64,000 bases of DNA from Schistocerca nitens (Eukaryota > Arthropoda > Insecta > Orthoptera > Acrididae): the NCBI RefSeq assembly GCF_023898315.1, contig NC_064623.1:14335140-14399139 (forward strand), written 5' to 3'. Each line of letters starts with the position of its first letter. Positions within the stretch are counted from its first letter, which is position 1. The notes beneath the pieces were generated by a model. That model did not search any database and was not told the origin of the DNA. It saw only the letters and a list, made by a program, of their open reading frames with translations. The translations under genes and the position numbers were made by a program. This document shows positions 21,839-33,269 of this stretch, piece by piece.

Positions 21839-22580
21839 GTGAGTTTCAATGCTGTATGTGTTCTTTGACATGCCTGTGTGAAAAATCTGCTGTTCACCCT
21901 TTTGGATCCACTGTCGGACTACATCTGACATTACAGTTTTCTGGTACAGTTCCGAAGTCAGACAGTGTCTGACACGTTTCCATTACTGCAAAATATATAA
22001 GAATCGGAAAGAATGCAATGAATAGAAAAATTGAATTGGAAAGGTTTAATGACGTGGATGCCTGTGAAGTACCTGTGACATTGATTCTTATGGACAACTG
22101 CCTGTATTGCACTTCCTCTTAGTTGTGTACATAGAAAGTTTTCCAGATGTATTTATAATTTTAATTCTTCTTGGATGTTCTGAAAAGAGAGTCATTAATT
22201 TTGTAAAAAAGAAATTAGTAACAAGAGGACACCAGCATAAATGTGACTATAAACATGAATATAATGTTAATTTAAAATGTCTGTATCATTCAGCAAATGA
22301 AAAGTACTCCCAACAACCTGTGCACAAACAACGGAATGAATAATGGTTACAAGACAGTGGCATACTCCTTGCATGCAGCAAATGTGGGGAAACAATATTA
22401 TCAGAATCTTGAGGTACTTGGGCTTTGTTAGGACCTGTGAAAGAGAGTCAGTACCCTCTACCATTATGGCAAAGTATATGTATGTTGATGAGATGGTACG
22501 CATCTTTGAGAAAGCTTTTGTCCTGAAACTGTGCCAGTGTTTTTTAATAATTATTTAGTTAATATGGGACATCATCTAAA
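21839..22580. other. Intron sequence, no gene seen
   Basis: No coding motif or repeat boundary is recognised between the exon and the CR1-type fragment that follows. Confidence 0.5.
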
Positions 22581-22589
22581 CTTGTGACT

Positions 22590-23185
22590 GAATTGAGGAT
22601 TTCTTGGTACGAGGACCTAGTACGTAATTTATACGAAAAATTATTTACAGCAGTAGAAGTAACTTCAGGTGTGCCACAGGGAGCTGTGTTGAAATCCTTG
22701 CTGTTCATGTTGGATGTTAGTGACATGGCTGACAATTCTAATGGTAACCTCAGACTTTTCACAGATGGTGCAGTTAGCTGTAATGAAATATTAGCTGAAG
22801 AAGTCTGTAAAAACTTCCATTTAGATTTTGATATGATTTAAAACTGGTCCAAAGACGGAAATTTTTTTGAAATGTTCAGAAATGTAAAATTGTGCACTTG
22901 ACAAGACGAAAAACATAGTATCCTATGACTGTAATGTAAGTGAGTCAAAGTTGGAATCAGTCAACTAATATTAATACCTGAGTGTAACACTTTGTTGTGA
23001 TATGAAATGGAATGGTCAAATAGGCTCTGGTGTAGGTAAAGCAGGTGGAAGCCTTCAGTTCATTGGCAGAATACTGAGAAAATACAATCAGTCTACAAAA
23101 CAGACTGATACAAATCTCGTTTGTCCCACTTTGGAATAATGTTCATATGTGGGACCCATACCAAATAATACCAAAATGGGATACT
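22590..23185 (+). pseudogene. CR1-type LINE reverse transcriptase fragment
   Basis: The translation contains EVTSGVPQGAVLKSLLFMLD, NGNLRLFTDGAVSCNE, then in other frames KAGGSLQFIGRILRKYNQST and YVWDPYQI. It matches the ORF2 at 5484-8338 from motif B to the C-terminal region. The catalytic FADD has become FTDG and stops are frequent, so this is an old inactive piece. Both ends of the element are missing. Confidence 0.88.
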
Positions 23186-23189
23186 AACA

Positions 23190-23720
23190 GTATTATGAAA
23201 AGGATAGCTGCTACTCACTATATAGTGGAGATGCTGAGTCGCAGATAGGCACAACAAAAAAACTGTCGAAAAGTGGCCAATAAGGCCTTTATCGAAAATA
23301 GACAGCATACACACTCACACAAACACAACTCGCACACACATTACCACAGTATCTGGCAGCTGAAGCCGGACTACAAGCAGCAACGAATGATGGGGGTGAC
23401 AGTCGGGTGGGGGTGGAGGGTAAAGAGGTGGCTGGGGCAGGAATGGCAGGGTAGGGGTGGGGGAGCATGCAGGGACAAGGAGGAGAGATGGTAGGGCAGC
23501 TGGGTCCAGTCAGGAGATTGGACAGTGGGCAGAGGAGGGGGGAAGGGCATCCATTAGTGGATGTGGTGCTGGAAGTGCTGGAATGGGAACAGGGAAGGGG
23601 CAGGATGGGTGACAACAATGACTAATGTAGGTTGAGGCCAGGAGGGTTATGGGAACGTAGGATATATTGCAGGGAAAGTTTCAACCTGCGCAATTCAGAA
23701 AAGCTGGTGTTGGTGAGAAG
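23190..23720 (+). repeat. Purine-rich interspersed-repeat candidate
   Basis: It begins with GGATAGCTGCTACTCACTAT and a block about a pathway-like AGTCGCAGATAGGCACAAC motif, then a CACA-rich stretch (23310-23345), then a G-rich, purine-rich segment (23390-23610). The composition differs sharply from the flanks, and such a block looks like part of a dispersed repeat, but I see no terminal repeats or coding region. The class is unknown. Confidence 0.4.
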
Positions 23721-24256
23721 GATCCGTATGGGGACGCTAATAAACACAAAGCAAGGAAGTTGGAAATGCTTTTTAGTTGACTACAGATTTGTAACATCAG
23801 AAATCTGTCTTTTCTCAAGCGAAGTTACAGCTCTGTGTTACAGTAATAAAACCAGAATGTTTATTTACAGCTGAATGCCTATATTTGACTAAAACAGGAG
23901 AAATGGAAAACTGGCCAAAAAATGAAGTAACAATCTTAAGAAATATATTCAGGCTAATAAAACACAACAGTGAATATGGTAATGGGAGTAATGGAGATAC
24001 GTGCCAAAAGCTGAACAACTGAATATAACAATGAGAAAGCATAGGATGATATTTCACAGCCATCTAGTTCAGATTAATGAAACAGGATATGCAAGAGAAT
24101 GATACATTTCAAAAGAAGATTTTAGTTTGTCATCTCCAGAGAAAACTGGAACAAGGTAGTCAGAAGTTAGGGAACATAAGCACTCTGATTAAATGAAAAA
24201 TGGGAAGTTGTATCAGTAGTAGTTATTTATGTAGTCCATAGGAGGTCGAAATTGGG

Positions 24257-24281
24257 TATAATAATAATAATAATAATAATA
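24257..24281. repeat. TAA microsatellite
   Basis: About eight TAA units in the intron, 69 bases before a Dicer-2 exon. Confidence 0.97.
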
Positions 24282-24349
24282 CACATGAAACTCAAAACAA
24301 AATGCTTCGTTGTACTTTTCTGTCTGTTAACAAACTTTGCTCGTTTCAG

Positions 24350-24556
24350 ATTCTTCTTTATGATAAATATTGTAATGGAGGTATTGATACAGAAGATCAG
24401 GAGAGGAAAAATACTTATGATGGGGACACACTAATGGAAAATGGCTTAGGAGATGGAAATGAGGAGTCGTTTACTGCAGATATCACAGTTCCCAGTATAA
24501 AACTATTGGACGTCCATGGCGGAGTCGTGGGACCTCAACTGGCAGAAGTTCTCAAG
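24350..24556 (+). CDS. Dcr-2: Dicer-2 exon: end of linker, start of RNase IIIa
   Basis: The acceptor is strong (CTCGTTTCAG|ATT). The exon is 69 whole codons: an acidic linker (GGIDTEDQERKNTYDGD), then DVHGGVVGPQLAEVLK, the counterpart of the GPxPxLILQ segment that precedes the RNase IIIa signature. The next exon continues ALTAASSHDVF, as in other Dicers. The donor is AAG|GTCCGT, which is weak at positions +3 and +4. A stronger-looking GTATGG four bases later would break the frame to the best acceptor. The following intron is 18,771 bp. Confidence 0.85.
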
Positions 24557-24751
24557 GTCCGTATGGAGAGATCAGGCTTCTGGTCCTCTGGTCGTGCTGT
24601 TGTAGTTGTTTAAGTCTGTTGATGTAATTGAGAACCCACCGCACTGTTCCTAGCACAAAATTTATTTTATTGTAGAGTTCATTATGAAGGCTTAACTGTT
24701 GCTCCCGCATGGATGACAGTTGATTAGATGAGTCAGAACAGTAAGTACGAG

Positions 24752-25700
24752 GGCTATACATAAATTAAGTTCTGAAGTCTGCATTTTTTGTTTTAAAATA
24801 AGGTAGATAAAAATTTTTTGTATGCAATCTTGTACTTACATTCTGACTTTACTTCTCTACAGCCATCATACATTTGTTGTACCATAACACAAGCTTCTTT
24901 ATCCCTTCATCAAAGAGTGGCGCTACCATGTGCTTTAGCCAGTTGTTGACAGAATCCTCGAGTTCAGCATTGGTCGTAAAGCGCTGGGTAATCAGCGAGG
25001 CCTTCATCTTGGGGAAGAAATGAAAATCTAGGATTTAGAAAAATCTCTTGAGTTTTTCTTTCATTCCATTCGCACTATGGGGTAACACATTGCCGTGGAG
25101 TAGAATGATTTCTTAGGTAATCGTCCTGTGCCATTTGTTTTGCACAGACCTTCAGAGCTATGAATTACATTATAAACCTATGATGTCACTGTATTCTCAT
25201 TCGTTACTTGCATGATATCTGTTGTCAAAATTCCTTTGCAATCCCAATAAACTATAACCGTAGTGTTATCGTTTGACATTGCTTCAGTTTTTTAGCCTTA
25301 CTGAGAAAATGAGTATGCATCCTCTTTTGGCTTGTTCCTTAGTTTGAGTTCATATACTGCACCCATGTCTTACCCCCGGGCATGATAATGCTCACAAATC
25401 CCTTCCTGCTTCATGGTAGCACTGAAGAAATGTCATGGCTAAGCCATTATTTCAGTTTTGGTTATACATTTTGGTACCTTCCATGAACAAAACTTAATCT
25501 CTCTATAAGAGTCTTAAAAAGGATTGAACTGATATCTCATGAGACAATTCTATCAACATTTTCCACAAGTTCATGAGGTACATATGAAAGTCCCATCAAC
25601 ATTTTTCGTCCTGCACATCTATGAGACCTTCTCTGAATTTTTTGCACCACTACTTCACACACCATCACATTAAACCATGTCGATTCAGTGTTTAATGCAT
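24752..25700 (-). mobile_element. Decayed mariner (DD34D type)
   Basis: The left end shows ACGAGGGCTATACATAAATT, a typical mariner terminus. Minus-strand frames give, in order, WCKKFREGLIDVQDEKC (DNA-binding region), LLGLQRNF around the first catalytic region, and VNNWLKHMVAPLFDEGIKKL followed by LVLWYNKCM, the well-known mariner C-terminus. Every part carries stops or shifts. The right end is not clear. The Tc1 copy B begins 90 bases further on. Confidence 0.75.
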
Positions 25701-25790
25701 TGTTCAGGTCCTTTCAGTGTCAACATTGTCCCAACTCACGTACCTGTAACTGTTGAAAATAATTTTGATGAATATAAGAATGAAATAGTA

Positions 25791-27202
25791 CACTCCTGGA
25801 AATGGAAAAAAGAACACATTGACACCGGTGTGTCAGACCCACCATACTTGCTCCGGACACTGCGAGAGGGCTGTACAAGCAATGATCACACGCACGGCAC
25901 AGCGGACACACCAGGAACCGCGGTGTTGGCCGTCGAATGGCGCTAGCTGCGCAGCATTTGTGCACCGCCGCCGTCAGTGTCAGCCAGTTTGCCGTGGCAT
26001 ACGGAGCTCCATCGCAGTCTTTAACACTGGTAGCATGCCGCGACAGTGTGGACGTGAACCGTATGTGCAGTTGACGGACTTTGAGTGAGGGCGTATAGTG
26101 GGCATGCGGGAGGCCGGGTGGACGTACCGCCGAATTGCTCAACACGTGGGGCGTGAGGTCTCCACAGTACATCGATGTTGTCACCAGTGGTCGGCGGAAG
26201 GTGCACGTGCCCGTCGACCTGGGACCGGACCGCAGCGACGCACGGATGCACGCCAAGACCGTAGGATCCAACGCAGTGCCGTAGGGGACCGCACCGCCAC
26301 TTCCCAGCAAATTAGGGACACTGTTGCTCCTGGGGTATCGGCGAGGACCATTCGCAACCGTCTCCATGACGCTGGGCTACGGTCCCGCACACCGTTAGGC
26401 CGTCTTCCGCTCACGCCCCAACATCGTGCAGCCCGCCTCCAGTGGTGTCGCGACAGGCGTGAATGGAGGGACGAATGGAGACGTGTCGTCTTCAGCGATG
26501 AGAGTCGCTTCTGCCTTGGTGCCAATGATGGTCGTATGCGTGTTTGGCGCCGTGCAGGTGAGCGCCACAATCAGGACTGCATACGACCGAGGCACACAGG
26601 GCCAACACCCGGCATCATGGTGTGGGGAGCGATCTCCTACACTGGCCGTACACCACTGGTGATCGTCGAGGGGACACTGAATAGTGCACGGTACATCCAA
26701 ACCGTCATCGAACCCATCGTTCTACCAGGCAAGGGAACTTGCTGTTCCAACAGGACAATGCACGTCCGCATGTATCCCGTGCCACCCAACGTGCTCTAGA
26801 AGGTGTAAGTCAACTACCCTGGCCAGCAAGATCTCCGGATCTGTCCCCCATTGAGCATGTTTGGGACTGGATGAAGCGTCGTCTCAGGCGGTCTGCACGT
26901 CCAGCACGAACGCTGGTCCAACTGAGGCGCCAGGTGGAAATGGCATGGCAAGCCGTTCCACAGGACTACATCCAGCATCTCTACGATCGTCTCCATGGGA
27001 GAATAGCAGCCTGCATTGCTGCGAAAGGTGGATATACACTGTACTAGTGCCGACATTGTGCATGCTCTGTTGCCTGTGTCTATGTGCCTGTGGTTCTGTC
27101 AGTGTGATCATGTGATGTATCTGACCCCAGGAATGTGTCAATAAAGTTTCCCCTTCCTGGGACAATGAATTCACGGTGTTCTTATTTCAATTTCGAGGAA
27201 TG
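25791..27202 (+). mobile_element. Tc1-like DNA transposon, copy B (complete, 1412 bp)
   Basis: TA dinucleotides flank the element (25789-25790 and 27203-27204). The ends are inverted repeats: CACTCCTGGAAATGGAAAAA on the left and, read inward from the right, CATTCCTCGAAATTGAAATA. The body is about 99% identical to copy A over the shared 850 bp. It sits in the 18.8-kb Dicer-2 intron in the same orientation as copy A. Confidence 0.95.
26035..27047 (+). pseudogene. Tc1-like transposase, broken by a stop and a 10-base deletion
   Basis: Translation starts at ATG 26035 (MPRQCGREPYVQLTDFE). At 26086-26088 there is TGA where the family has an arginine codon, a likely CpG transition (LTDFE*GRIVGMREAGWTYR). 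The paired helix-turn-helix part follows (RIAQHVGREVSTVHRCC, RTIRNRLHDAGLRSRTP), then VVFSDESRF. At about 26728, ten bases present in copy A (TTCCTAGACC) are missing, which shifts the frame; FQQDNARPH and DLSPIEHVWD continue in the other frame to 27047. The D-to-E spacing is again 32 residues. Confidence 0.95.
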
Positions 27203-27534
27203 TACATTGTCTGTGGCCATCAGAATAGTCAGATTTGAAATTTATTGGATTGTCACAGTCTCTGCTAGTAAAACAGTAAATGGCCCATTACCTTTTCACA
27301 GTAACTGTCAAGGAATCTGAGGAGTTTCTTTGCAAAGTATGGCAGAAAAATCTCAAAAGACCTGCATTCAGGATTTACATATTTTGAATGCCTGTAATGG
27401 CCCTCATTTACATTAGACAAGTGTTCATATTATTTTGTCCACATTACACCTTTAATATTGAATATTGCAGGCATCATTACAAGCAGGGTGTTAGGTAAGA
27501 ATGTCATTCAGTTGATGTGTGCCTTCTTGTAGAT

Positions 27535-27716
27535 GGTTCAATCCCGCATCCGGCCATCCTGATTTAGGTTTTCTGTGATTTCCCTAAATCGCTCCAGGCA
27601 AATGCCGGGATGGTTCCTTTGAAAGGGCACGGCCCACTTCCTTCCCCATCTTTCCTTAATCCGATGAGACCGATGACCTCGCTGTCTGGTCTCCTTCCCC
27701 ACAACAACCCAAACCC
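27535..27716 (+). mobile_element. tRNA-derived SINE, 5' truncated, with 13-bp target duplication
   Basis: The 182-bp insert begins exactly at a B-box-like GGTTCAATCCCGCATCC and continues with the body GGCCATCCTGATTTAGG to the end CCACAACAACCCAAACCC. CCTTCTTGTAGAT flanks it on both sides (27522-27534 and 27717-27729), a perfect 13-bp duplication. The A box and the 5' half of the tRNA head are missing, so this copy is 5' truncated. Its last part (27666-27693) resembles the 3' end of the I-type LINE at 37113-37140, which suggests that this LINE's enzyme moved it. Confidence 0.93.
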
Positions 27717-27729
27717 CCTTCTTGTAGAT

Positions 27730-28118
27730 AAGTACTGTTCTTCATAATAAATGGTGGTCTGGGTAATTTTCAAAAACCCTGGCATCTGTTGTTTCAGCTG
27801 TTTTTAGATTCCTTGACTGTTTGCAGAGCCACCCCCCCCCCCCCTTCCAGTCACAGACTGTGATCTGTGATCATGGCGCAGCCACTTGTCTGCTTTAGCT
27901 GGTAATCAAGTGCACACGATGTGCCACATCCTTGGCAGACTCTGCAAATAAAAACTGGAAAAGTGTAAATATGTTACAGTGACAACTCAAGAAACCTGAG
28001 GCAACAACTAGTCTAACTCATTTATAAAGTTGATATTTAACTATTATTACTGTCACAGTTCCATGAAATTGATCTGCACTTATGGAACACACTCTTTTTG
28101 AAAGACACTCTGCTCCTT
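27730..28118. other. Intron sequence, no gene seen
   Basis: Contains a poly-C run at about 27831-27844. No coding region is recognised. Confidence 0.5.
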
Positions 28119-29383
28119 TCATCACTTTTGATCCCCCAGGGGCCTACAGCTCTTTTGTGGATATGTGTGTGGTGCACACAGGTCCCTGAGCTATTGCTGC
28201 CTTTGTTCTTTTCCTTGCTCCTTTATCTTCCCCTTCCTTCTCCCAACTGATTCTTATTCCTTTCCCTTTGCCCCTTCCTTTCACTCTTTCGGTGTTCTCA
28301 TTTATGTCGGCCCTGCTATCCATTTTACTTAGTCTCATCTTGTGGTTCTGGTTTGTTTGCTTTTCCTCCCCTTTTTGGCTTTTCTTTTTTGGTCCCCTTT
28401 GGGGTTTGACCTCCATCTCTAAATTTGAAATCTGTAGTGTGCCAGATGGGGACGAACTCCCTCCATAGCATCTTATGTGTGGATTCCTCTCCCCTTTCTC
28501 GTCCTCTCCCTTACCCGGTTCTCCCTCTACGCCATAGCCTTTTCACTACCTTGCTAGGTCACCAGTTCGATTGCCAGTCTGTGTGGTGGGGCTGTTATGT
28601 ACTGGCTGAGCCACCTGACATCACAGGGACCACACTGCTGGTACCTGCGCTGTGAACACCTTGTGGAAACCTAGGAGTGGTTGCCTGTCATTGTCGGGCA
28701 TCGGAACTCCTGCCGTGCCAGGCAGCCGCTGCTGTGTCGGGTGACGTCCACGAGGCGGGGCCCCTGATTGGATTGGGCGGTACCGTGCCAGGCATTTGAA
28801 ACACAAAACGCATTAAACTCTCTGACCACTCCTCTGTGGCCATGCCTCTTCCTAGAAACTGTTCTGTCTCAGTTCTCGATGAAGTTGAGATCTGGGTTAT
28901 GCCTGCCAGTCAGCCACCCTCCGTGCCTGCAACCACGTAGGTGACATCCCAGTGATTATCATTATCACTCCTCACAAGTCTCAGTATGACACAGGGTGTA
29001 ATTTTCCATAGGGACCTTCTCCTCCAGTCCAATGATGAACTTAGGCCTAATCTGGAACAACATGGCATTCATTTCATCTGGTGTGTCACTTAGACATTGG
29101 CACTTTCATCCTGGCCTTTGAGATGCATACCCTGCCTGAGAAGGTCAGGGTGATAATATACAGATGCGATGTCAAACCATTCGTTCCACCTACCACGTGT
29201 TGCTTCCATTACCTCAAGTTCAGCCACATATCCTTCAGATGCTATGCCATTCCCATCTGTGGTGACTGTGGCCGCCCTCTTCGTGTTGGTGGCCCTCGCA
29301 CCCCACTGCCTAATTGTGTACACTGCTCTGGTGTACATTTTCCTGGCTCACTAGAGTCTCCAGTGTTTTTGTTGTTGTGGTCT

Positions 29384-31106
29384 TCAGTCCTGAGACTGGT
29401 TTGATGCAGCTCTCCATGCTACTCTATCCTGTGCAAGCTTCTTCATCTCCCAGTACCTACTGCAACCTACATACTTCTGAATCTGCTTAGTGTATTCATC
29501 TCTTGGTCTCCCCCTACGATTTTTACCCTCCACGCTGCCCTCCAATACTAAATTGGTGATCCCTTGATGCCTCAGAACATGTCCTACCAACCGATCCTTC
29601 TTCTGGTCAAGTTGTGCCACAAACTCCTCTTCTCCCCAATCCTATTCAGTACCTCCTCATTAGTTATGTGATCTACCCATCTAATCTTCAGCATTCTTCT
29701 GTAGCACCACATTTCGAAAGCTTCTATTCTCTTCTTGTCCAAACTATTTACCGTCCATGTTTCACTTCCATACATGGCTACACTCCATACAAATACTTTC
29801 AGAAATGACTTCCTGACACTTAAATCTATACTCAATGTTAACAAATTTCTCTTCTTCAGAAACGCTTTCCTTGCCATTGCCAGTCTACATTTTATATCCT
29901 CTCTACTTCGACCATCATCAGTTATTTTGCTCCCCAAATAGCAAAACTCCTTTACTACTTTAAGTGTCTCCATTTCCTAATCTAATACCCTCAACATCAC
30001 CCGACTTAATTCGACTACATTCCATTATCCTTGTTTTGCTTTTGTTGATGTTCATCTTATATCCTCGTTTCAAGACACTGTCCATTCCGTTCAACTGCTC
30101 TTCCAAGTCCTTTGCTGTCTCTGACAGAATTACAATGTCATCGGCGAACCTCAAAGGTTTTTATTTCTTCTCCATGGATTTTAATACCTACTCCGAATTT
30201 TTCTTTTGTTTCCTTTACTGCTTGCTCAATATACAGATTGAATAACATCGGGGAGAGGCTACAACCCTGTCTTACTCCCTTCCCAACCACTGCTTCCCTT
30301 TCATGTCCCTCGACTTTTATAACTGCAATCTGGTTTCTGTACAAATTGTAAATAGCCTTTCGCTCCCTGTATTTTACCCCTGCCACCTTTAGAATTTGAA
30401 AGAGAGTATTCCAGTTGATATTGTCAAAAGCTTTCTCTAAGTCTACAAATGCTAGAAACGTAGGTTTGCCTTTCCTTAATCTTTCTTCTAAGATAAGTCG
30501 TAAGGTCAGTATTGCCTCACGTGTTCCAATATTTCTACGGAATCCAAACTGATCTTCCCCGAGGTCGGCTTCTACTGGTTTTTCCATTCGTCTGTAAAGA
30601 ATTTGTGTTGGTATTTTGCAGCTGTGACTTATTAAACTGATAGTTTGGTAATTTTCACATCTGTCAACACCTTCTTTCTTTGGGATTGGAATTATTATAT
30701 TCTTCTTGAAGTCTGAGGGTATTTCGCCTGTCTCATACATCTTGCTCACCAGATGGTAGAGTTTTGTCAGGACTGGCTCTCCCAAGGCCGTCAGTAGTTC
30801 CAATGGAATGTTATCTACTCCGGGGGCCTTGTTTCGACTCAGGTCTTTCAGTGCTCTGTCAAACTCTTCACGCAGTATCGTATCTCCCATTTCATCTTCA
30901 TCTACTTCCATTTCCATAATATTGTCCTCAAGTACATCGCCCTTGTATAGACCCTCTATATACTCCTTCCACCTTTCTGCTTGCCCTTCTTTGCTTAGAA
31001 CTGGGTTTCCATCTGAGCTCTTGATGTTCATACAAGTGGTTCTCTTATCTCCAAAGGTCTCTTTAATTTTCCTGTAGGCTGTATCTATCTTACCCCTATG
31101 AGACAA
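29384..31106 (-). pseudogene. RTE-type LINE reverse transcriptase, three further frameshifts
   Basis: The main piece (31106-30138) holds NKAPGVDNIPLELL, CENYQTISLISHSCKI, EDQFGFRRNIGTREAIL, FLAFVDLEKAFDNINWN (motif A) and GVRQGCSLSPMLFNLY (motif B). The catalytic FADDIVILSE lies in the next frame (30154-29960), the C-terminal LKVVKEFCYLGSKITDDG in a third (29973-29584), and HVLRHQGITNLVLEG in a fourth. Each change is explained by a single-base indel relative to the open copy at 50617-52464. Confidence 0.93.
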
Positions 31107-32341
31107 GCCTCTTCATCCTTACATTTGTCCTCTAGCCATCCCTGCTTAGCCATTTTACACTTCCTGTCGATCTCATTTTTGAGGCGTTTGTATTCCTTTT
31201 TGCCTACTTCATTTACTGCATTTTTATATTTTCTCCTTTCATCAATTGAATTCAATATTTCTTCTGTTACCATAGGATTTCTACTAGCCCTCGTCTTTTT
31301 ACCTACTTGATCCTCTGCTGCCTTCACTACTTCATCCCTCAAAGCTACCCATTCTTCTTCTACTGTATTTGTTTCCCCCATTCCTGTCAATTGTTCCCTT
31401 ATGCTCTCCCTGAAACTCTGTACAACCTCTGGTTTAGTCAGTTTATCCAGGTCCCATCTCCTTAAATTCCCACCTTTTTGCAGTTTCTTCAGTTTTAATC
31501 TACAGGTCATAACCAATAGATTGTGGTCAGAGTCCACATCTGCCCCTGGAAATGTCTTACAATTTAAAACCTGGTTCCTAAATCTCTGTCTTACCATTAT
31601 ATAATCTATCTGATACCTTTTAGTATCTCCAGGGTTCTTCCATGTATACAACCTTCTATCATGATTCTTAAACCAGGTGTTAGCTATGATTAAGTTGTGC
31701 TCTGTGCAAAATTCTACCAGGCGGCTTCCTCTTTCATTTCTTAGCCCCAATCCATATTCACCTATTACGTTTCCTTCTCTCCCTTTTCCTACACTCGAAT
31801 TCCAGTCACCCATGACTATTAAATTTTCGTCTCCCTTCACTACCTGAATAATTTCTTTTATCTCGTCATACATTTCATCAACTTCTTCATCATCTGCAGA
31901 GCTAGTTGGCATATAAACTTGTACTACTGTAGTAGGCATGGGCTTCGTGTCTATCTTGGCCACAATAATGCGTCCACTATGCTGTTTGTAGTAGCTTACC
32001 CGCACTGCTATTTTTTTATTCATTATTAAACCTACTCCTGCATTAGCCCGATTTGATTTTGTATTTATAACCCTGTATTCACCTGACCGAAAGTCTTGTT
32101 CCTCCTGCCACCGAACTTCACTAATTCCCACTATATCTAACTTTAACCTATCCATTTCCCTTTTCAAATTTTCTAACCTACCTGCCCGATTAAGGGACCT
32201 GACATTCCACGCTCCGATCCGTAGAACGCCAGTTTTCTTTCTCCTGATAACGACATCCTCTTGAGTAGTCCCCGCCCGGAGATCTGAATGGGGGACTATT
32301 TTACCTCCGGAATATTTTACCCAAGAGGACGCCATCATCAT
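31085..32341 (-). CDS. RTE-type LINE endonuclease frame, open
   Basis: A 418-codon frame begins at ATG 32341 (MMMASSWVKYSGGKIVPHSD). The endonuclease motifs are complete: RIGAWNVRSLNRAGRLENL, DIVGISEVRWQEEQDFRSGE (catalytic E), VVQVYMPTSSADDEE, ENLIVMGDWNSSVG, RLYTWKNPGD, RYQIDYIMVRQRFRNQ and ADVDSDHNLLV (catalytic D and H). The frame should run on into the reverse transcriptase but a one-base deletion near 31098 ends it at 31085. It would nick target DNA during retrotransposition; the copy as a whole is inactivated. Confidence 0.92.
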   Translation of the reverse strand: MMMASSWVKYSGGKIVPHSDLRAGTTQEDVVIRRKKTGVLRIGAWNVRSLNRAGRLENLKREMDRLKLDIVGISEVRWQEEQDFRSGEYRVINTKSNRANAGVGLIMNKKIAVRVSYYKQHSGRIIVAKIDTKPMPTTVVQVYMPTSSADDEEVDEMYDEIKEIIQVVKGDENLIVMGDWNSSVGKGREGNVIGEYGLGLRNERGSRLVEFCTEHNLIIANTWFKNHDRRLYTWKNPGDTKRYQIDYIMVRQRFRNQVLNCKTFPGADVDSDHNLLVMTCRLKLKKLQKGGNLRRWDLDKLTKPEVVQSFRESIREQLTGMGETNTVEEEWVALRDEVVKAAEDQVGKKTRASRNPMVTEEILNSIDERRKYKNAVNEVGKKEYKRLKNEIDRKCKMAKQGWLEDKCKDEEACLIGVR

Positions 32342-33269
32342 TTAATCATACAGTAAAGCTGCATGCCCTCGGGAAAAATTACGGCCGTAGTTTCCCCTTG
32401 CTTTCAGCCATTCGCAGTACCAGCACAGCAAGGCCATTTTGGTTATTGTTACAAGGCCAGATCAGTCAATCATCCAGACTGTTGCCCTTGCAACTACTGA
32501 AAAGGCTGCTGCCCCTCTTCAGGAACCACACGTTTGCCTGGCCTCTCAACAGATACCCCCGTTGTGGTTGTACCTACGGTACGGCTATCTGTATCGCTGA
32601 GGCACGCAAGCCTCCCCACCAACGGCAAGGTCCATGGTTCATGGGGGGGAGGGGGGGTCTCCAGTGTATAAAAAGGAAAAAAGAATCCAGGAAATAAATA
32701 AATATCCTTGATTGTCTCGGCTACTTTGAGACCCAGAAGAAGGTTGACAAACTTCAGCCTGTGAATCTCCCATCTACCTTGGCCTCAGTTACATTTCCTC
32801 TCCTCCTCCTCACCCCTATCCCGCCCCCTTTCCTCTCCGTCCCCCCTCTCCCACCCCAGTCTCCCGTCCCTTCCCCTCAAGGAATCACTCCTCCTCCTTG
32901 GCCAGAGAGGAAATCCTCTTCTCTGGCTCCTGCTATGTGTGGGGCTCCCTCTCAGAACACTCCAACCCAGTGTTCTCTAGATAGGAAGCCTACAGCCTCG
33001 CGTTGGACGACGGACCCATACTCAAAGGTGGTCGCTCTCTGTCAGATCCGCACATCGCTGCCACCTATCCCCTTACTGATAACACCTCCTCTCTCCCTCC
33101 AAGGAGGAGGAGAAGAAGAAGAAGAAGAAGAAGAAGAAGAAGAAGCAATGCGAGTCCAAGGACGAGTCTTCCCTGGCATCCCGATGTCACCCAATCCTCG
33201 TTGTTGATGACCACTGACCTGGCGACATGACCTACGTCAAATCTGGACCCTCACCACACGATAATCAAG

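Larger units (their letters stand above)
29367..32656 (-). mobile_element. RTE-type LINE, full length, 11-bp target duplication, nested in the I-type LINE
   Basis: GTCTCCAGTGT flanks the element at 29356-29366 and 32657-32667. On the minus strand it has a 5' leader of about 310 bp (32656-32342), an endonuclease frame, reverse transcriptase and a short 3' end that finishes CTGAAGACCACAACAACAAA. The same 3' end occurs in the copy at 50604-52413 and in the stub at 57505-57566. Compared with the open copy at 50617-52464 this one has four one-base indels, near 31098, 30156, 29970 and 29596. Confidence 0.95.
29081..33207 (+). pseudogene. I-type LINE ORF1 (gag-like, zinc knuckles), interrupted
   Basis: The piece before the nested LINE reads LPEKVRVIIYRCDVKPFVPP, then FRCYAIPICGDCGRPLRVGG and NCVHCSGVHFPGS, with cysteine pairs of CCHC-type nucleic-acid-binding knuckles. 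After the nested LINE, translation resumes with SPVYKKEKRIQEINKYP, which fits the conserved W..EK.IQEIK segment after the knuckles. A Pro/Ser-rich stretch and a GAA repeat coding for glutamates (33107-33146) follow, to a stop near 33207. The N-terminal part before 29081 is too decayed to delimit. Confidence 0.75.

Noticed and set aside
26181..26700. Arg-rich minus-strand frames over the Tc1 transposase
   Set aside because: Antisense shadows of a GC-rich transposase gene.
32770..33207. Host gene coding for a Pro-rich, Glu-rich protein
   Set aside because: It is the C-terminal part of the I-type LINE ORF1; the Glu run comes from a GAA microsatellite.
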